Source: an uncultured Paracoccaceae bacterium (GTDB taxonomy: Bacteria > Pseudomonadota > Alphaproteobacteria > Rhodobacterales > Rhodobacteraceae). From it: a stretch of 64,000 bases of DNA. This document shows positions 53,447 to 62,571 of this stretch, in pieces. The notes beneath the pieces were generated by a model that saw only the letters and a program-made list of their open reading frames with translations, did not search any database and had not been told where the DNA came from. The first letter of the stretch is position 1. Every line of letters begins with the position of its first letter. The stretch covers positions 496,001 through 560,000 of the forward strand of contig CANMKB010000002.1 of assembly GCA_947498415.1 (NCBI GenBank). The letters run 5' to 3'. Both the position numbers and the translations under genes were made by a program.

Positions 53447-54243
53447 ACGATTGTCTAACCTTTACCATTCTGGGCTGTGGCAGCTCGGGCGGTGTGCCGC
53501 GACTGGGCGGGCTTTGGGGCGCCTGTGACCCTAACAATCCCAAGAACGCCCGCACTCGCTGTTCGTTGTTGATCGAACGCGAAGGTAAAGACGGCAAGAC
53601 CACAGTATTGATCGATACCTCCCCTGACATGCGCCAGCAATTGCTGCGCGAACATGTCGGCGCGTTGGATGGTGTGGTCTATACCCACGCCCACGCTGAC
53701 CATGTGCACGGCATTGATGATTTACGGATGATCGTGTTCAACATGCGCGAGCGTGTCGACGTTTGGGCAGATAGCCCCACCCAAGAGGCCCTGCTGAGCC
53801 GATTTGGCTATGCCTTTGTGCAACCCGAAGGGTCGCCCTATCCGCCGATCCTTGATCTTCATGCCATTCGTGGAGATGTCACCGTGTCTGGTGCCGGTGG
53901 CGACATTGTGCTGGAGCCTATAAAGGTCAACCACGGCAGCATGGATGCGCTGGGGTTCCGCGTGAATGATGTTCTGTACATGCCGGATGTGGTCGACATT
54001 CCCGAAGACATTTGGCCCAGCCTTCAGGGCCTTGAATGCTGGATTTTGGACGCGCTGCGCCGTGAGCCTCATCCAACCCATGTGCACCTGGCGAAATCGC
54101 TTGAGTGGATCGAACGTGCGGCCCCAAAACAGGCCGTTCTGACCAACATGCATATTGATTTAGATTATTCTGAAGTTGCCGATGAAACGGCAGATCATAT
54201 CCAGCCTGCATTTGACGGTCTGAAGTTGAGATATACCTTATAG
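53443..54243 (+). CDS. MBL-fold metallo-hydrolase (PhnP-like)
   Basis: This 266-aa metallo-beta-lactamase-fold enzyme has HxHxDH in VYTHAHADHVHGIDDL, an N-terminal LGCGSSGGVPRLGG typical of the PhnP/cyclic phosphodiesterase branch, VNHGSMDALGFR and LTNMHIDLDY for the remaining metal ligands. PhnP hydrolyses cyclic ribose phosphates in phosphonate degradation, but here the gene is linked to holB-tatD, as usual in alphaproteobacteria, so another phosphodiester may be the substrate. Confidence 0.88.
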   Translation: MNDCLTFTILGCGSSGGVPRLGGLWGACDPNNPKNARTRCSLLIEREGKDGKTTVLIDTSPDMRQQLLREHVGALDGVVYTHAHADHVHGIDDLRMIVFNMRERVDVWADSPTQEALLSRFGYAFVQPEGSPYPPILDLHAIRGDVTVSGAGGDIVLEPIKVNHGSMDALGFRVNDVLYMPDVVDIPEDIWPSLQGLECWILDALRREPHPTHVHLAKSLEWIERAAPKQAVLTNMHIDLDYSEVADETADHIQPAFDGLKLRYTL

Positions 54244-54253
54244 GATATTGTTA

Positions 54254-55183
54254 ATGCAGGAACTTTTTAACGTCGTCCTGCCTGTCTTTGTTATCATTGG
54301 AATGGGCTATGTTGCGAACTGGCGTCGTTTTTTAGACGATTTCCTTTTTGATGGGCTGATGAAATTTGCCCAACAATTTGCGGTCCCTTGCCTGTTGTTC
54401 GTGGCGATTTCTACGCTTGATCTCAACGCCAGCTTTCGCCCCTCACTTTTGATCAGTTTCTATTCTGGCGCGTTGGTTTGTTTTGTGATTGGCACCTTAG
54501 GGGCCAAGACTATTTTCGGGCGTTCCACCGAAGACAGCATCGCAATTGGGTTTTGCGCCTTGTTTTCCAACACGGTCATGCTGGGGCTTCCGATTGCAGA
54601 ACGGGCCTATGGCGTCGATAACCTATCGGCCAACTTTGCCATTGTCGCGATCCATTCCTTGTTTTGCTATCTGCTTGGGATCTCTGTCATGGAGCTATCA
54701 CGTGCGCGGGGAAAATCCGTCGTGTCTGCGTTTCAGACCGTAGCTCAAGGCTTGATGCGCAACGTATTGGTGCTGGCCATTCTCGCGGGTTTTGTGATGA
54801 ACCTAAGTGGGCTACAGCTCCCCTCTCCGATCATGGATGGCCTATCCCTGCTCGCGCGATCTGCGCTGCCTGTGGCGTTGTTCGCGATTGGCGGCGTGCT
54901 GTATCGATACAAACCCGAGGGCGACAGCCGCGTCATTGCCTTTGTCTGCACGCTGTCATTGGTGGTTCACCCAACAATCGCCTTGGCCGTCGGCACCCTG
55001 CTCGAGCTGTCACAGGCCAATTTACGGGCCGCTGTGATCATGGCCTCTGTCGCGCCTGGCGTGAACACCTATCTGTTTGCAAGCCTTTATGGCCGCGCCA
55101 TGCGCGTTGCGGCAAGCAGCGTTTTATTTGGCACCCTACTATCAATTTTAAGTGTTTCAGTTTGGCTGGTTATTCTGAGCTGA
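54254..55183 (+). CDS. AEC-family transporter (auxin-efflux-carrier type)
   Basis: This 309-aa protein has ten hydrophobic helices and the family's crossed-helix motifs (NTVMLGLPIAERAYG, SALPVALFAIGGVLYRY, MASVAPGVNTYLFASLYGR). It is probably an exporter or importer of carboxylates; the substrate is unknown. The ATG at 54254 (MQELFNVV) is used; the TTG at 54248 also opens the frame. AGGA is about eight bases upstream. Confidence 0.9.
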   Translation: MQELFNVVLPVFVIIGMGYVANWRRFLDDFLFDGLMKFAQQFAVPCLLFVAISTLDLNASFRPSLLISFYSGALVCFVIGTLGAKTIFGRSTEDSIAIGFCALFSNTVMLGLPIAERAYGVDNLSANFAIVAIHSLFCYLLGISVMELSRARGKSVVSAFQTVAQGLMRNVLVLAILAGFVMNLSGLQLPSPIMDGLSLLARSALPVALFAIGGVLYRYKPEGDSRVIAFVCTLSLVVHPTIALAVGTLLELSQANLRAAVIMASVAPGVNTYLFASLYGRAMRVAASSVLFGTLLSILSVSVWLVILS

Positions 55184-55239
55184 GCGTTGCATTCCTTACG
55201 TAGCAGCCCCATCTGAAAGCTGTCTCAAAGGATGATAAT

Positions 55240-55881
55240 ATGACACTTCGAATTGATATTATATCAGATGTGATGTGCCCGTGGTGCATCGTGGGCTACA
55301 AACAGCTCGAGCAAGCACTGACAGACAGTGGGCAAGAAGCTGACATTCATTGGCACCCCTTTGAGCTTAACCCACAGATGCCACCCGAGGGGCAAAACCT
55401 TCGGGAACATCTGGCCCAGAAATACGGATCAACTGTCGAGCAATCTCAAGAGGTACGCCATCGGTTGAAAGAGATCGGTACACAATTGGGGTTTGCGTTC
55501 AACTTCAAAGAAGACAGCCGTATCTTTAACACATTCCAGGCCCACCAGCTCATTCATTGGGCCGGTGAAACGGGTAAAGACCACGATCTAAAGCAGGCTT
55601 TGTTCACGGCCTACTTTAGTGAAGGCAAAGATGTCTCGCAGGCGAATACACTGATCGACATCGCTGCTTCGGTCGGATTAGACGCCGACGAAGCCCGTGC
55701 AATCTTGTCTGAAAACCGATTTGAAGACGCTGTGCGCCAGAAGCAAGCGTTCTGGCACAAACAAGGCATTTCCGGTGTTCCGGCCATGGTCTTTAGTCAA
55801 CGGCATTTGGTGACAGGGGCACAAGGCACTGAGAACTATTCCAAAATCCTCACACACCTTGCAAATGAACCTGCTGAATAG
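55240..55881 (+). CDS. FrnE/DsbA-family thiol oxidoreductase
   Basis: The 213-aa protein has a thioredoxin fold with CPWC active site in DVMCPWCIVGYKQLEQAL and cis-Pro region SGVPAMVFSQRHLVTGAQ. There is no signal peptide, so it is cytoplasmic, like FrnE, which can act as a protein-disulfide isomerase. AAGGATG precedes the ATG. Convergent with pxpA 24 bases downstream. Confidence 0.93.
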   Translation: MTLRIDIISDVMCPWCIVGYKQLEQALTDSGQEADIHWHPFELNPQMPPEGQNLREHLAQKYGSTVEQSQEVRHRLKEIGTQLGFAFNFKEDSRIFNTFQAHQLIHWAGETGKDHDLKQALFTAYFSEGKDVSQANTLIDIAASVGLDADEARAILSENRFEDAVRQKQAFWHKQGISGVPAMVFSQRHLVTGAQGTENYSKILTHLANEPAE

Positions 55882-55905
55882 TGACAGCCCTGTACAGTCT
55901 TTGGC

Positions 55906-56664
55906 TTAAAACGGCTGTACAGTGATACCTGCTGCGGCCAATCCAACGCGTACCGTATGGGCCATGGGTACGGCTGTTTTACCATCCCCATGCAGACAAA
56001 TCGTATCAATCTGACTTGGGATGCGCTTGCCGCTTTCGGTGATTATGGCCTGCTCTGTCACCATACGAACGATCCGCTCGGCGGCTTCTTCGGCATCATG
56101 GATGACAGCGCCCGGCAGTTTACGATCAACCAATGTAGCGTCATCGTTGTAGGCCCGATCAGCAAAGATTTCGCCAACCCAATTGCACCCTAAATCACGC
56201 ACGACGCGTTCTTGCGCTGTGCCAGCCAACACCATGATTTGGATATCGGGCTGTACTTTTAGCGCAGCGGTGTAACAGGCCCGTGCCATGTCTTCATTTT
56301 CGCACGTCATATTGGACAGTGCACCGTGCAATTTCAAATGGCGCACTGACGCGCCTTGCCCCTGTGCCATCGCCACAGAAGCCCCCAGTTGATAGGTGAC
56401 AAGATTGCCCAATTCGCGATCGCTTAAAGACATGCGACGGCGACCAAATCCTTGCAGATCTGAAAATCCCGGGTGGCAGCCGATGTTCACACCGTTTTCT
56501 TTGGCCAATGCCATGGTCTGCGCCATGATGTCGGCATCCCCTGCATGAAAACCACAGGCGATATTGGCAGAGGTCACAATTTTCAAAAGCTCAGCGTCAT
56601 TGCCCATTATCCAGGGTCCAAAGCTTTCGCCCATATCTGCATTCAGATCGACAGTCTTGGTCAT
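55906..56664 (-). CDS. pxpA: 5-oxoprolinase subunit A
   Basis: PxpA (LamB/YcsF family) works with PxpB and PxpC to hydrolyse 5-oxoproline to glutamate with ATP. The 252-aa protein starts DLNADMGESFGPW and has SANIACGFHAGD and IGCHPGFSDLQGFGRR, the family hallmarks. AGAGG precedes the ATG and the start overlaps the pxpC stop (ATGA). It is the last gene in the operon. Confidence 0.95.
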   Translation of the reverse strand: MTKTVDLNADMGESFGPWIMGNDAELLKIVTSANIACGFHAGDADIMAQTMALAKENGVNIGCHPGFSDLQGFGRRRMSLSDRELGNLVTYQLGASVAMAQGQGASVRHLKLHGALSNMTCENEDMARACYTAALKVQPDIQIMVLAGTAQERVVRDLGCNWVGEIFADRAYNDDATLVDRKLPGAVIHDAEEAAERIVRMVTEQAIITESGKRIPSQIDTICLHGDGKTAVPMAHTVRVGLAAAGITVQPF

Positions 56665-57683
56665 GTTTCATCCTCTAATTCGTCGCCGCGTGTCACACCA
56701 CTGATCAGTTGGTAGCTCAGCAGATCCGAGATATCCCGTGGGTCGCGTACACGCGGGGTCGCTTTGGCCCGCAAGGCAGACATCTGTGTTTCTTCTTTTG
56801 CTGCAAGTTTTGTCGCCTCTTCAATTGAGATAAGTTGCAGCTTTAGTTCTGATCGCAATGGGGCCTGTGCCAATTTTGGCAAATCCTGAGCAATCACAGT
56901 ACCGATACGAGGGTATCCTCCAACAGTCTGACATTCGCTCATCAAGACATAAGGAATGCCATCTCCTGTTAGCTGGATGTCCCCTGCCATGATGAAATCA
57001 GACGCAAGCCCCGCAGCCAGTTCACTTTGAAAACGTGCATTCGGGTGATCAAGACGAATACCTTGCCGATTGGCCTGCACAGAACGTCGAAACTCTGTTG
57101 CGCACAATGCCTCGAGGGTTTCTTTGTCAAAGAGGTCGGTTTGAGGCCCCGGCATAAAGCGCAGCGTGCCGCCGTCAAAGCGTGCATTGGGTTGTATCCC
57201 AAGCATGGCTTCGTCTGGGTTCGGATCATCTGCAATTGAAAGCTGGTCGCCATCTTTCAGGACCGTACCAATGCCCGCTGTCACATGGCTAGATTGGCTG
57301 CCCAAAATGTCTGGGGCCTTCAATCCACCTGCAAAGGTCAGATACCCATAAACGCCAGAAGACGCGCCAGCGATGCGCAGCTCTTGGCCCGGTTCAATGA
57401 CATGTACTCCATGCCACGCCAAAGGCTGGGCATCCAACGTCGCCTGCATCGGCGCACCGGTGAGTGCGAAACGCGTTTTTTGCGCGACCCTAAAACGTGC
57501 CCCCATGCCTGCCATTTCAAGTGCGGGTAAAATACGAGGAGATCGCAGAACGGCTGCGGCCTCGGCCAAGGCAAGACGATCCATCGCACCCCCTTGGGAA
57601 AGCCCGAATGCCATCTGCCCCGGGCGTCCAAGGTCTTGGACAGTGACAGACGGGCCAGGTGCGGAAATGGTGACGACGTTCAT
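56661..57683 (-). CDS. pxpC: 5-oxoprolinase subunit C (KipA/biotin-dependent carboxyltransferase-like)
   Basis: This 340-aa carboxyltransferase-domain protein has PSVTVQDLGRPGQMAFGLSQGGAMD at the start, AGASSGVYGYLTFAGG, and C-terminal YVLMSECQTVGGYPRIGTVI. It pairs with PxpB; the two are often fused in other bacteria, but here separate with a four-base overlap. Old annotations call it allophanate hydrolase subunit 2, which the context does not support. Confidence 0.94.
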   Translation of the reverse strand: MNVVTISAPGPSVTVQDLGRPGQMAFGLSQGGAMDRLALAEAAAVLRSPRILPALEMAGMGARFRVAQKTRFALTGAPMQATLDAQPLAWHGVHVIEPGQELRIAGASSGVYGYLTFAGGLKAPDILGSQSSHVTAGIGTVLKDGDQLSIADDPNPDEAMLGIQPNARFDGGTLRFMPGPQTDLFDKETLEALCATEFRRSVQANRQGIRLDHPNARFQSELAAGLASDFIMAGDIQLTGDGIPYVLMSECQTVGGYPRIGTVIAQDLPKLAQAPLRSELKLQLISIEEATKLAAKEETQMSALRAKATPRVRDPRDISDLLSYQLISGVTRGDELEDET

Positions 57684-58417
57684 GACAGCACCTCGCAGCG
57701 TGCACCACCAAGACCTTCGGGATTGTTCCCCAAAAGTGTGGTCATTTCTGACGCCGACACCGCATGGAACTTGATCGCATCACCAGACTTCAGCAAAATC
57801 GGTGTTTGTCGATCATTAAAGAACGGACGGAAGGCGGTTTGCCCAATATGGCGCCAACCGGTTGCACTGACCTCGTTAAACAGAACCAATTGGCGTACTG
57901 CGGCCACTAAGGCACCAGCAGGGACACGTGGGTTGATTTCTGATTGGCGCGGCATATTCCAATGCTCGGGCAACAAGCCCACATAGGGCTGACCCGGGGA
58001 AAAGCCGATCGTCATCACCTCGACATCTGCCTCACACAGATCTTTGATGGCCTGTTCAGCGGATTGCCCCGTCAGCTCTGCTGTTTCATCTAGCTGAGGT
58101 CCCATCTCTCCGCCAAAGGCAACCGGGATGTGCCAAAGACGTGTTGGAGCAGGTTTTTCTGAAGCCAACCAATCTTGAGTAGCCAAAAGCTCTGAGACGG
58201 CGCTATAGACAGCATCGCGGGTAGTTTCAGTCGAAACATACTCGACATAAACAGATACCAGCGAACCCGCTTTTTGCACGATTCCGGGTATGTTGACGTC
58301 ATGCAAGGCATCCAGAAAACTACGAACGGCGCTATTTGCTTCTGGCGAAGCTTGTAGCGCAAAGCGTATCAAAAGCCCGTTTGGGCCAAAGGGTAATATT
58401 TCAGGCGCACGGGCCAT
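57680..58417 (-). CDS. pxpB: 5-oxoprolinase subunit B (KipI family)
   Basis: This 245-aa protein is of the KipI/PxpB family. Motifs are the FSPGQPYVGLLPEHWNMPR block, the PRVPAGALVAAV segment and the VSATGWRHIGQT region. It is first in the pxpBCA operon and has a good promoter 35 bases upstream. In urea-rich contexts it can be mislabelled allophanate hydrolase; no urea carboxylase gene is present here. Confidence 0.93.
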   Translation of the reverse strand: MARAPEILPFGPNGLLIRFALQASPEANSAVRSFLDALHDVNIPGIVQKAGSLVSVYVEYVSTETTRDAVYSAVSELLATQDWLASEKPAPTRLWHIPVAFGGEMGPQLDETAELTGQSAEQAIKDLCEADVEVMTIGFSPGQPYVGLLPEHWNMPRQSEINPRVPAGALVAAVRQLVLFNEVSATGWRHIGQTAFRPFFNDRQTPILLKSGDAIKFHAVSASEMTTLLGNNPEGLGGARCEVLS

Positions 58418-58451
58418 AAGATTGCGGTCTTTCTGCTGTCATCCCTTCCCA

Positions 58452-58480
58452 ACAATCACAAAACGATGACATTTTGTCAA
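58452..58480 (-). promoter_or_regulatory. Promoter and possible operator of pxpBCA
   Basis: On the minus strand TTGACA (58480-58475) and GATTGT (58457-58452) are separated by 17 bp. The -35 box overlaps a perfect palindrome TGACA-AAA-TGTCA (58467-58479), a plausible repressor or activator site. Confidence 0.55.
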
Positions 58481-58492
58481 CGTAAAATCAAT

Positions 58493-58526
58493 AAAAAGGG
58501 TAGAGCACTCACTCTACCCCTTTTTT
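58493..58526 (-). terminator. Rho-independent terminator of the phn operon
   Basis: GGGTAGAG (58498-58505) and CTCTACCC (58512-58519) form a perfect 8-bp stem. On the minus strand it is followed by TTTTTATT. The A-rich start on the other side makes it potentially bidirectional. It separates phnM from the pxp promoter. Confidence 0.88.
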
Positions 58527-59715
58527 AACCAACTTGGCGGCCCAAACTCCAGACGCCACGTACCACTGGTGTTGCCCCCAAGGCCTTAACCCGCACCACA
58601 TCAGCACGCAGACCTTCGGCCAAGCGGCCGCGATCGGACAAACCCGTAGAGGCCGCTGGATTCGCCGTCACCGTGCGGATGGCCCGCGGCACATCATCCC
58701 AAACCTCGGCCAAACGGAAAGCCGAAAGCAACAAGGCCGCTGGCACATAATCAGACGACACCACATCCAAAAGATCGCGTTCTGCCAACTCCAAAGCAGA
58801 GACATTGCCGGAATGTGACCCGCCGCGAATAATGTTCGGAGCCCCCATCATGATGGCGATATTGTTGGCGCGACAAGCCTCCGCGGCCTCGACGGTGGTC
58901 GGAAACTCTGCAAGGCGAATGCCATAGCTGGAAGAGACCTCGACCTGCTCTGTGGTCGTATCATCATGGCTTGCCAAAACCGCTCCAAACCGCTTGGCCT
59001 CTGAGACGGTTTTTTGCTCGTGTAGCTCGCCATACGTCGCCCGCAACCGATACAGGTTTTCGCAGTGTTCTTCGAACTCTGCATCGTTCATCCCACGCTT
59101 TGAGGCGACATAGGTTTTCAATTTCGAAATGTCGCGAAACTGACGTTGCCCCGGCGTGTGATCCATCAGACTGACAATGCCAACCCGATCATCTTCGTTA
59201 AATTCTGACAGCTCTTCGATCAAAGTTTCTGAACACACCTCTGCGCGAAGGTGCAAGAAGTGGCTTATTTTCAAGGCGCTTACAGCACGAAGTTCCATCA
59301 ATTCACGCGACAGCTGACGGGCATATTTGATGTAGTTGCCTTTACCACTTGGGATAGAGCCAACTCGCATGGCGTCAAAAACTGTGGTGATGCCGCAGCT
59401 GGCCAATTCCGCGTCATGGGCAAGGATCGCCGCATCATGCGGCCAATCCACACTCGGCCGTGGTTGAATATGGCGTTCGATGTTATCAGTGTGCAGCTCG
59501 ATCAAGCCCGGGATCAAGTAATCACCGCCACAATCCACGGCACCTTCTGGCACCTCTGTGGTTTCTGTGATCACTGTGATCAGTCCAGCTTCCATTGTCA
59601 GGCAACCTATGATCACCCGGTCATCAAGCACCAGTTTGGCGTTTGCAAATTGGGTTTTGCCCCCAACCTCTTGGGTCGTCGCTGGGTTCAGTTCGGATCG
59701 GATCGGCGAATTCAT
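58525..59715 (-). CDS. phnM: Alpha-D-ribose 1-methylphosphonate 5-triphosphate diphosphatase
   Basis: PhnM removes diphosphate from ribose-methylphosphonate triphosphate to give the substrate of PhnJ. The 396-aa amidohydrolase has LIPGLIELHTDNIERHIQPRP with the metal His pair, the VSLMDHTPGQRQFRD segment and the ASHDDTTTEQVE block. It ends the phn operon, immediately before the terminator. Start overlaps the phnN stop (TGATG). Confidence 0.95.
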   Translation of the reverse strand: MNSPIRSELNPATTQEVGGKTQFANAKLVLDDRVIIGCLTMEAGLITVITETTEVPEGAVDCGGDYLIPGLIELHTDNIERHIQPRPSVDWPHDAAILAHDAELASCGITTVFDAMRVGSIPSGKGNYIKYARQLSRELMELRAVSALKISHFLHLRAEVCSETLIEELSEFNEDDRVGIVSLMDHTPGQRQFRDISKLKTYVASKRGMNDAEFEEHCENLYRLRATYGELHEQKTVSEAKRFGAVLASHDDTTTEQVEVSSSYGIRLAEFPTTVEAAEACRANNIAIMMGAPNIIRGGSHSGNVSALELAERDLLDVVSSDYVPAALLLSAFRLAEVWDDVPRAIRTVTANPAASTGLSDRGRLAEGLRADVVRVKALGATPVVRGVWSLGRQVG

Positions 59716-60260
59716 CAGGACACCTTTTCAGATTGAATATGATGCAGGGCGGCCTGCACCGTTTCTTCGAGCGGGCCGTTGTTCATTACAGGAATTGCCC
59801 GAATGGAGTCTGGCAAAGGCTGTGTTGCACGTTGCAGACGTTGGGCCACCACCTCGGCAGTTTCGCGTCCGCGTTCCAGCAAACGTTTTTCCAGCACATC
59901 CGTCGATGCACAGAGATTAAGGATAATCAGATCAGGAAAGATCTTTTGCGCCTTTACCAAAATGGCACGCGACAGATTCACCAGCATCCAGTCCCCACGG
60001 GCAAGACGCGCACGCACTGTATCGGGCACACCATATTGCAGGCCATGTGCGCTCCAATGTAGGCAAAAATCACCTGCGGCGGCGCGCAAGTCGAACTCAT
60101 CGTCCAGTACAGCCTCGTAGTCTTCACCACCAAGGCCCGGCGCACGGGTGATGGTGCGCTTGACCAATGACAGGCGCGGTTCCGTCTGAATCATTCCGTT
60201 CATAACGCTGTCTTTTCCAACGCCAGATGGGCCAACGATGGCGACGAGTTTCCCGGTCAT
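59715..60260 (-). CDS. phnN: Ribose 1,5-bisphosphate phosphokinase
   Basis: PhnN converts ribose 1,5-bisphosphate to PRPP, recycling the ribose from C-P lyase. The 181-aa P-loop kinase has VAIVGPSGVGKDSVMNGMI and the guanylate-kinase-like RTITRAPGLGGEDYEAV. It directly follows phnL, with a four-base overlap; the DUF1045 gene present between them in some alphaproteobacteria is absent. Confidence 0.94.
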   Translation of the reverse strand: MTGKLVAIVGPSGVGKDSVMNGMIQTEPRLSLVKRTITRAPGLGGEDYEAVLDDEFDLRAAAGDFCLHWSAHGLQYGVPDTVRARLARGDWMLVNLSRAILVKAQKIFPDLIILNLCASTDVLEKRLLERGRETAEVVAQRLQRATQPLPDSIRAIPVMNNGPLEETVQAALHHIQSEKVS

Positions 60261-60940
60261 GCGGCCACCTGCGGAGAAAATCCAGTGACGTCAATTTCAC
60301 GATCACAGACACGCTCGCGCGCCGCTTCATCATGGAAAATACCAACAATCGCTGTACCACGTGCTTTGGCTTCTTCGATCAAGGTCAAAACCACTTCGCG
60401 GTTGGTGGCATCAAGACTTGCTGTTGGTTCATCCAGTAAAAGCGCTGGGAAGTTATGTGCAAAACCACGGGCGATGTTCACGCGTTGCTGCTCGCCTCCG
60501 GAAAACGTTGTGGGCGATAACCCCCAAAGCGCTTCGGGGATATTCAATCGTCCAAGCAGTTCAGCGGCGCGTGCTTTGGCCTTTTGTTCATCAACACCCA
60601 GTGACAACAAAGGTTCTGCCACAACTTCAAGCGTTGGCACACGCGGCACCACGCGTAGAAACTGGCTTACATAGCCAAGCGTTTCGCGGCGCAGCTGCAA
60701 GATTTCGCGTGGCTCAGCTTGGGTCACATCTGTATCACCCACCAGCACCTCACCCGCCGCAGCGACATAGTTGCCATAGATGATCCGCATGAGGGTTGAT
60801 TTACCAGCCCCCGAGACACCCGTTAACGCCACACATTCCCCTGCCGGAACAAACAGGTTCGCACAGCGCATGACTTCAAGCACCGTCCCGCCTTGGTTGT
60901 GCAGGGTGAAGACTTTGGAAACATTTGATAATTTAATCAT
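60257..60940 (-). CDS. phnL: C-P lyase complex ATP-binding protein PhnL
   Basis: This 227-aa ABC-type ATPase has Walker A TGVSGAGKSTLMR, the FSGGEQQRVNIARGF signature and Walker B LLLDEPTASLD. PhnL binds with PhnK to the PhnGHIJ core as a non-transport ABC pair. It lies three bases downstream of phnK. Confidence 0.94.
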   Translation of the reverse strand: MIKLSNVSKVFTLHNQGGTVLEVMRCANLFVPAGECVALTGVSGAGKSTLMRIIYGNYVAAAGEVLVGDTDVTQAEPREILQLRRETLGYVSQFLRVVPRVPTLEVVAEPLLSLGVDEQKAKARAAELLGRLNIPEALWGLSPTTFSGGEQQRVNIARGFAHNFPALLLDEPTASLDATNREVVLTLIEEAKARGTAIVGIFHDEAARERVCDREIDVTGFSPQVAA

Positions 60941-60943
60941 AGC

Positions 60944-61714
60944 TCACACCTGCAATACAGAGCTGACAAGAAGTTGCGTATAGGCATGTTGTGGATCATC
61001 CAGAACTTGATCCGTTAACCCGCTTTCAACCACATGGCCCGATTTCATGACCATCAGACGATCTGCCAAAAGACGTACAACCGCAAGGTCATGGGTCACA
61101 ATGATGGCGGAGAGCCCCAGATCGCGTACAAGCCCCCGCAAGAGATCAAGCAAACGCGCCTGAACAGACACATCCAGCCCGCCCGTCGGTTCATCCATAA
61201 AGACGAGCCGAGGACCGGTCACCAAATTCCGGGCGATCTGCAAGCGTTGCTGCATCCCACCTGAAAACGTAGTTGGACGATCATCAATGCGGCTGGCGTC
61301 GATTTCAACTCGGCCAAGCCAATCCTGCGCATTGGCGCGAATGTCACCATAGTTGCGTGCCCCCACGGCCATAAGGCGCTCGCCCACATTGCCCCCAGCG
61401 CTCACCCCCATGCGCAGACCATCTCGGGCGTGTTGATGCACAAAAGCCCAATCGGTGCGCCCCAGTAAACGACGCTCTGGCTCACGCATCTTCAGCGTAT
61501 CGCGCGGGCCATCCACGCGGGTATCAAAAAAGACCTCGCCCCGATCAGCGGGCAGATGCCCCGCAAGGCAATTCAGCAAGGTGGATTTACCAGACCCGGA
61601 TTCACCCACGATCCCCATCACCTCACCGGGATAAAGATCAAAGCTAACATCAGTACAGCCGATATGCGGCCCATAATATTTGGCGACATCTTTAACGGAT
61701 AAAAGCGGGGTCAT
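60944..61714 (-). CDS. phnK: C-P lyase complex ATP-binding protein PhnK
   Basis: This 256-aa ABC-type ATPase has GESGSGKSTLLN (Walker A), FSGGMQQRLQIARNL (signature), VFMDEPTGGLDVS (Walker B) and VTHDLAVVRLL. PhnK docks on PhnJ and is essential for C-P lyase in E. coli. It overlaps phnJ by four bases. Confidence 0.94.
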   Translation of the reverse strand: MTPLLSVKDVAKYYGPHIGCTDVSFDLYPGEVMGIVGESGSGKSTLLNCLAGHLPADRGEVFFDTRVDGPRDTLKMREPERRLLGRTDWAFVHQHARDGLRMGVSAGGNVGERLMAVGARNYGDIRANAQDWLGRVEIDASRIDDRPTTFSGGMQQRLQIARNLVTGPRLVFMDEPTGGLDVSVQARLLDLLRGLVRDLGLSAIIVTHDLAVVRLLADRLMVMKSGHVVESGLTDQVLDDPQHAYTQLLVSSVLQV

Positions 61715-62571
61715 GCTGCAGCCTCCTGGGTCAGCGTGCCGACATGCCCAGCCGCGCGACGTTTTTCACAATAATCCGTGTCAGAACAGACAAACATGCG
61801 CCCACCCTGATCATCTGTAATCACCTCGTCTAAATAGCTGTGCTCAGCCCCACACAACCCGCAAGGATGTGGTGCCTTTGACGGATCAAAAGGGTGATCT
61901 TCAAAATCAAGGCTCACAACCTTGGTGTAAGGCGGCAGCGCATAAATCCGCTGTTCGCGCCCTGCCCCAAACAATTGGATCGCGGCCATTTCCATCTTGG
62001 GATTGTCAAACTTTGGAATCGGTGATGGGTCCATCACATAGCGCCCTTCAACCTTAACCGGATAAGCATAGGCCGTGGCGATGTGGCCATGGCGGCTGAT
62101 GTCTTCGTATAGCTTCACATGCATCAGCCCATATTCTTCCAACGCATGCATCTTGCGCGTTTCCGTTTCGCGCGGTTCAAGAAAGCGCAGCGGTTCTGGG
62201 ATAGGAACTTGATAGACAAGGATCTGATCTTCGCTCAGCGGTTCTTCGGGAATACGGTGTCGCGTTTGAATCACCGTCGCCTCCGAAGTTTCTGTGGTGG
62301 TTTCCACATCAGCGGTTTTTTCAAAAAACTGACGGATCGAAACGGCGTTGGTGGTATCATCTGCCCCTTGATCAATCACTTTGAAGGTATCATCGGGCGT
62401 CAGCGTTGCGGCAGAGACCTGCACACCGCCCGTGCCCCAGCCATAAGGCATCGGCATTTCGCGGCTGGCAAACGGCACCTGATAACCCGGAATCGCAAGG
62501 CCTTTCAGGATGGCACGACGGATCATACGTTTGGTTTGTTCGTCGAGGTAGGCGAAATTGTAATCGGTCAT
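61711..62571 (-). CDS. phnJ: Alpha-D-ribose 1-methylphosphonate 5-phosphate C-P lyase
   Basis: PhnJ is the radical-SAM-type enzyme that breaks the carbon-phosphorus bond. The 286-aa protein carries Cys237, Cys240, Cys262 and Cys268, whose spacing matches Cys241/244/266/272 of E. coli PhnJ (the first three for the 4Fe-4S cluster, the last for the thiyl radical). MPMPYGWGTGGVQVSAA is the conserved N-terminal block. Overlaps phnI and phnK by four bases each. Confidence 0.97.
   Translation of the reverse strand: MTDYNFAYLDEQTKRMIRRAILKGLAIPGYQVPFASREMPMPYGWGTGGVQVSAATLTPDDTFKVIDQGADDTTNAVSIRQFFEKTADVETTTETSEATVIQTRHRIPEEPLSEDQILVYQVPIPEPLRFLEPRETETRKMHALEEYGLMHVKLYEDISRHGHIATAYAYPVKVEGRYVMDPSPIPKFDNPKMEMAAIQLFGAGREQRIYALPPYTKVVSLDFEDHPFDPSKAPHPCGLCGAEHSYLDEVITDDQGGRMFVCSDTDYCEKRRAAGHVGTLTQEAAA

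Noticed and set aside
56661..58417. Allophanate hydrolase / urea amidolyase subunits
   Set aside because: The pair resembles KipI/KipA, but order with pxpA and absence of urea carboxylase point to 5-oxoprolinase.
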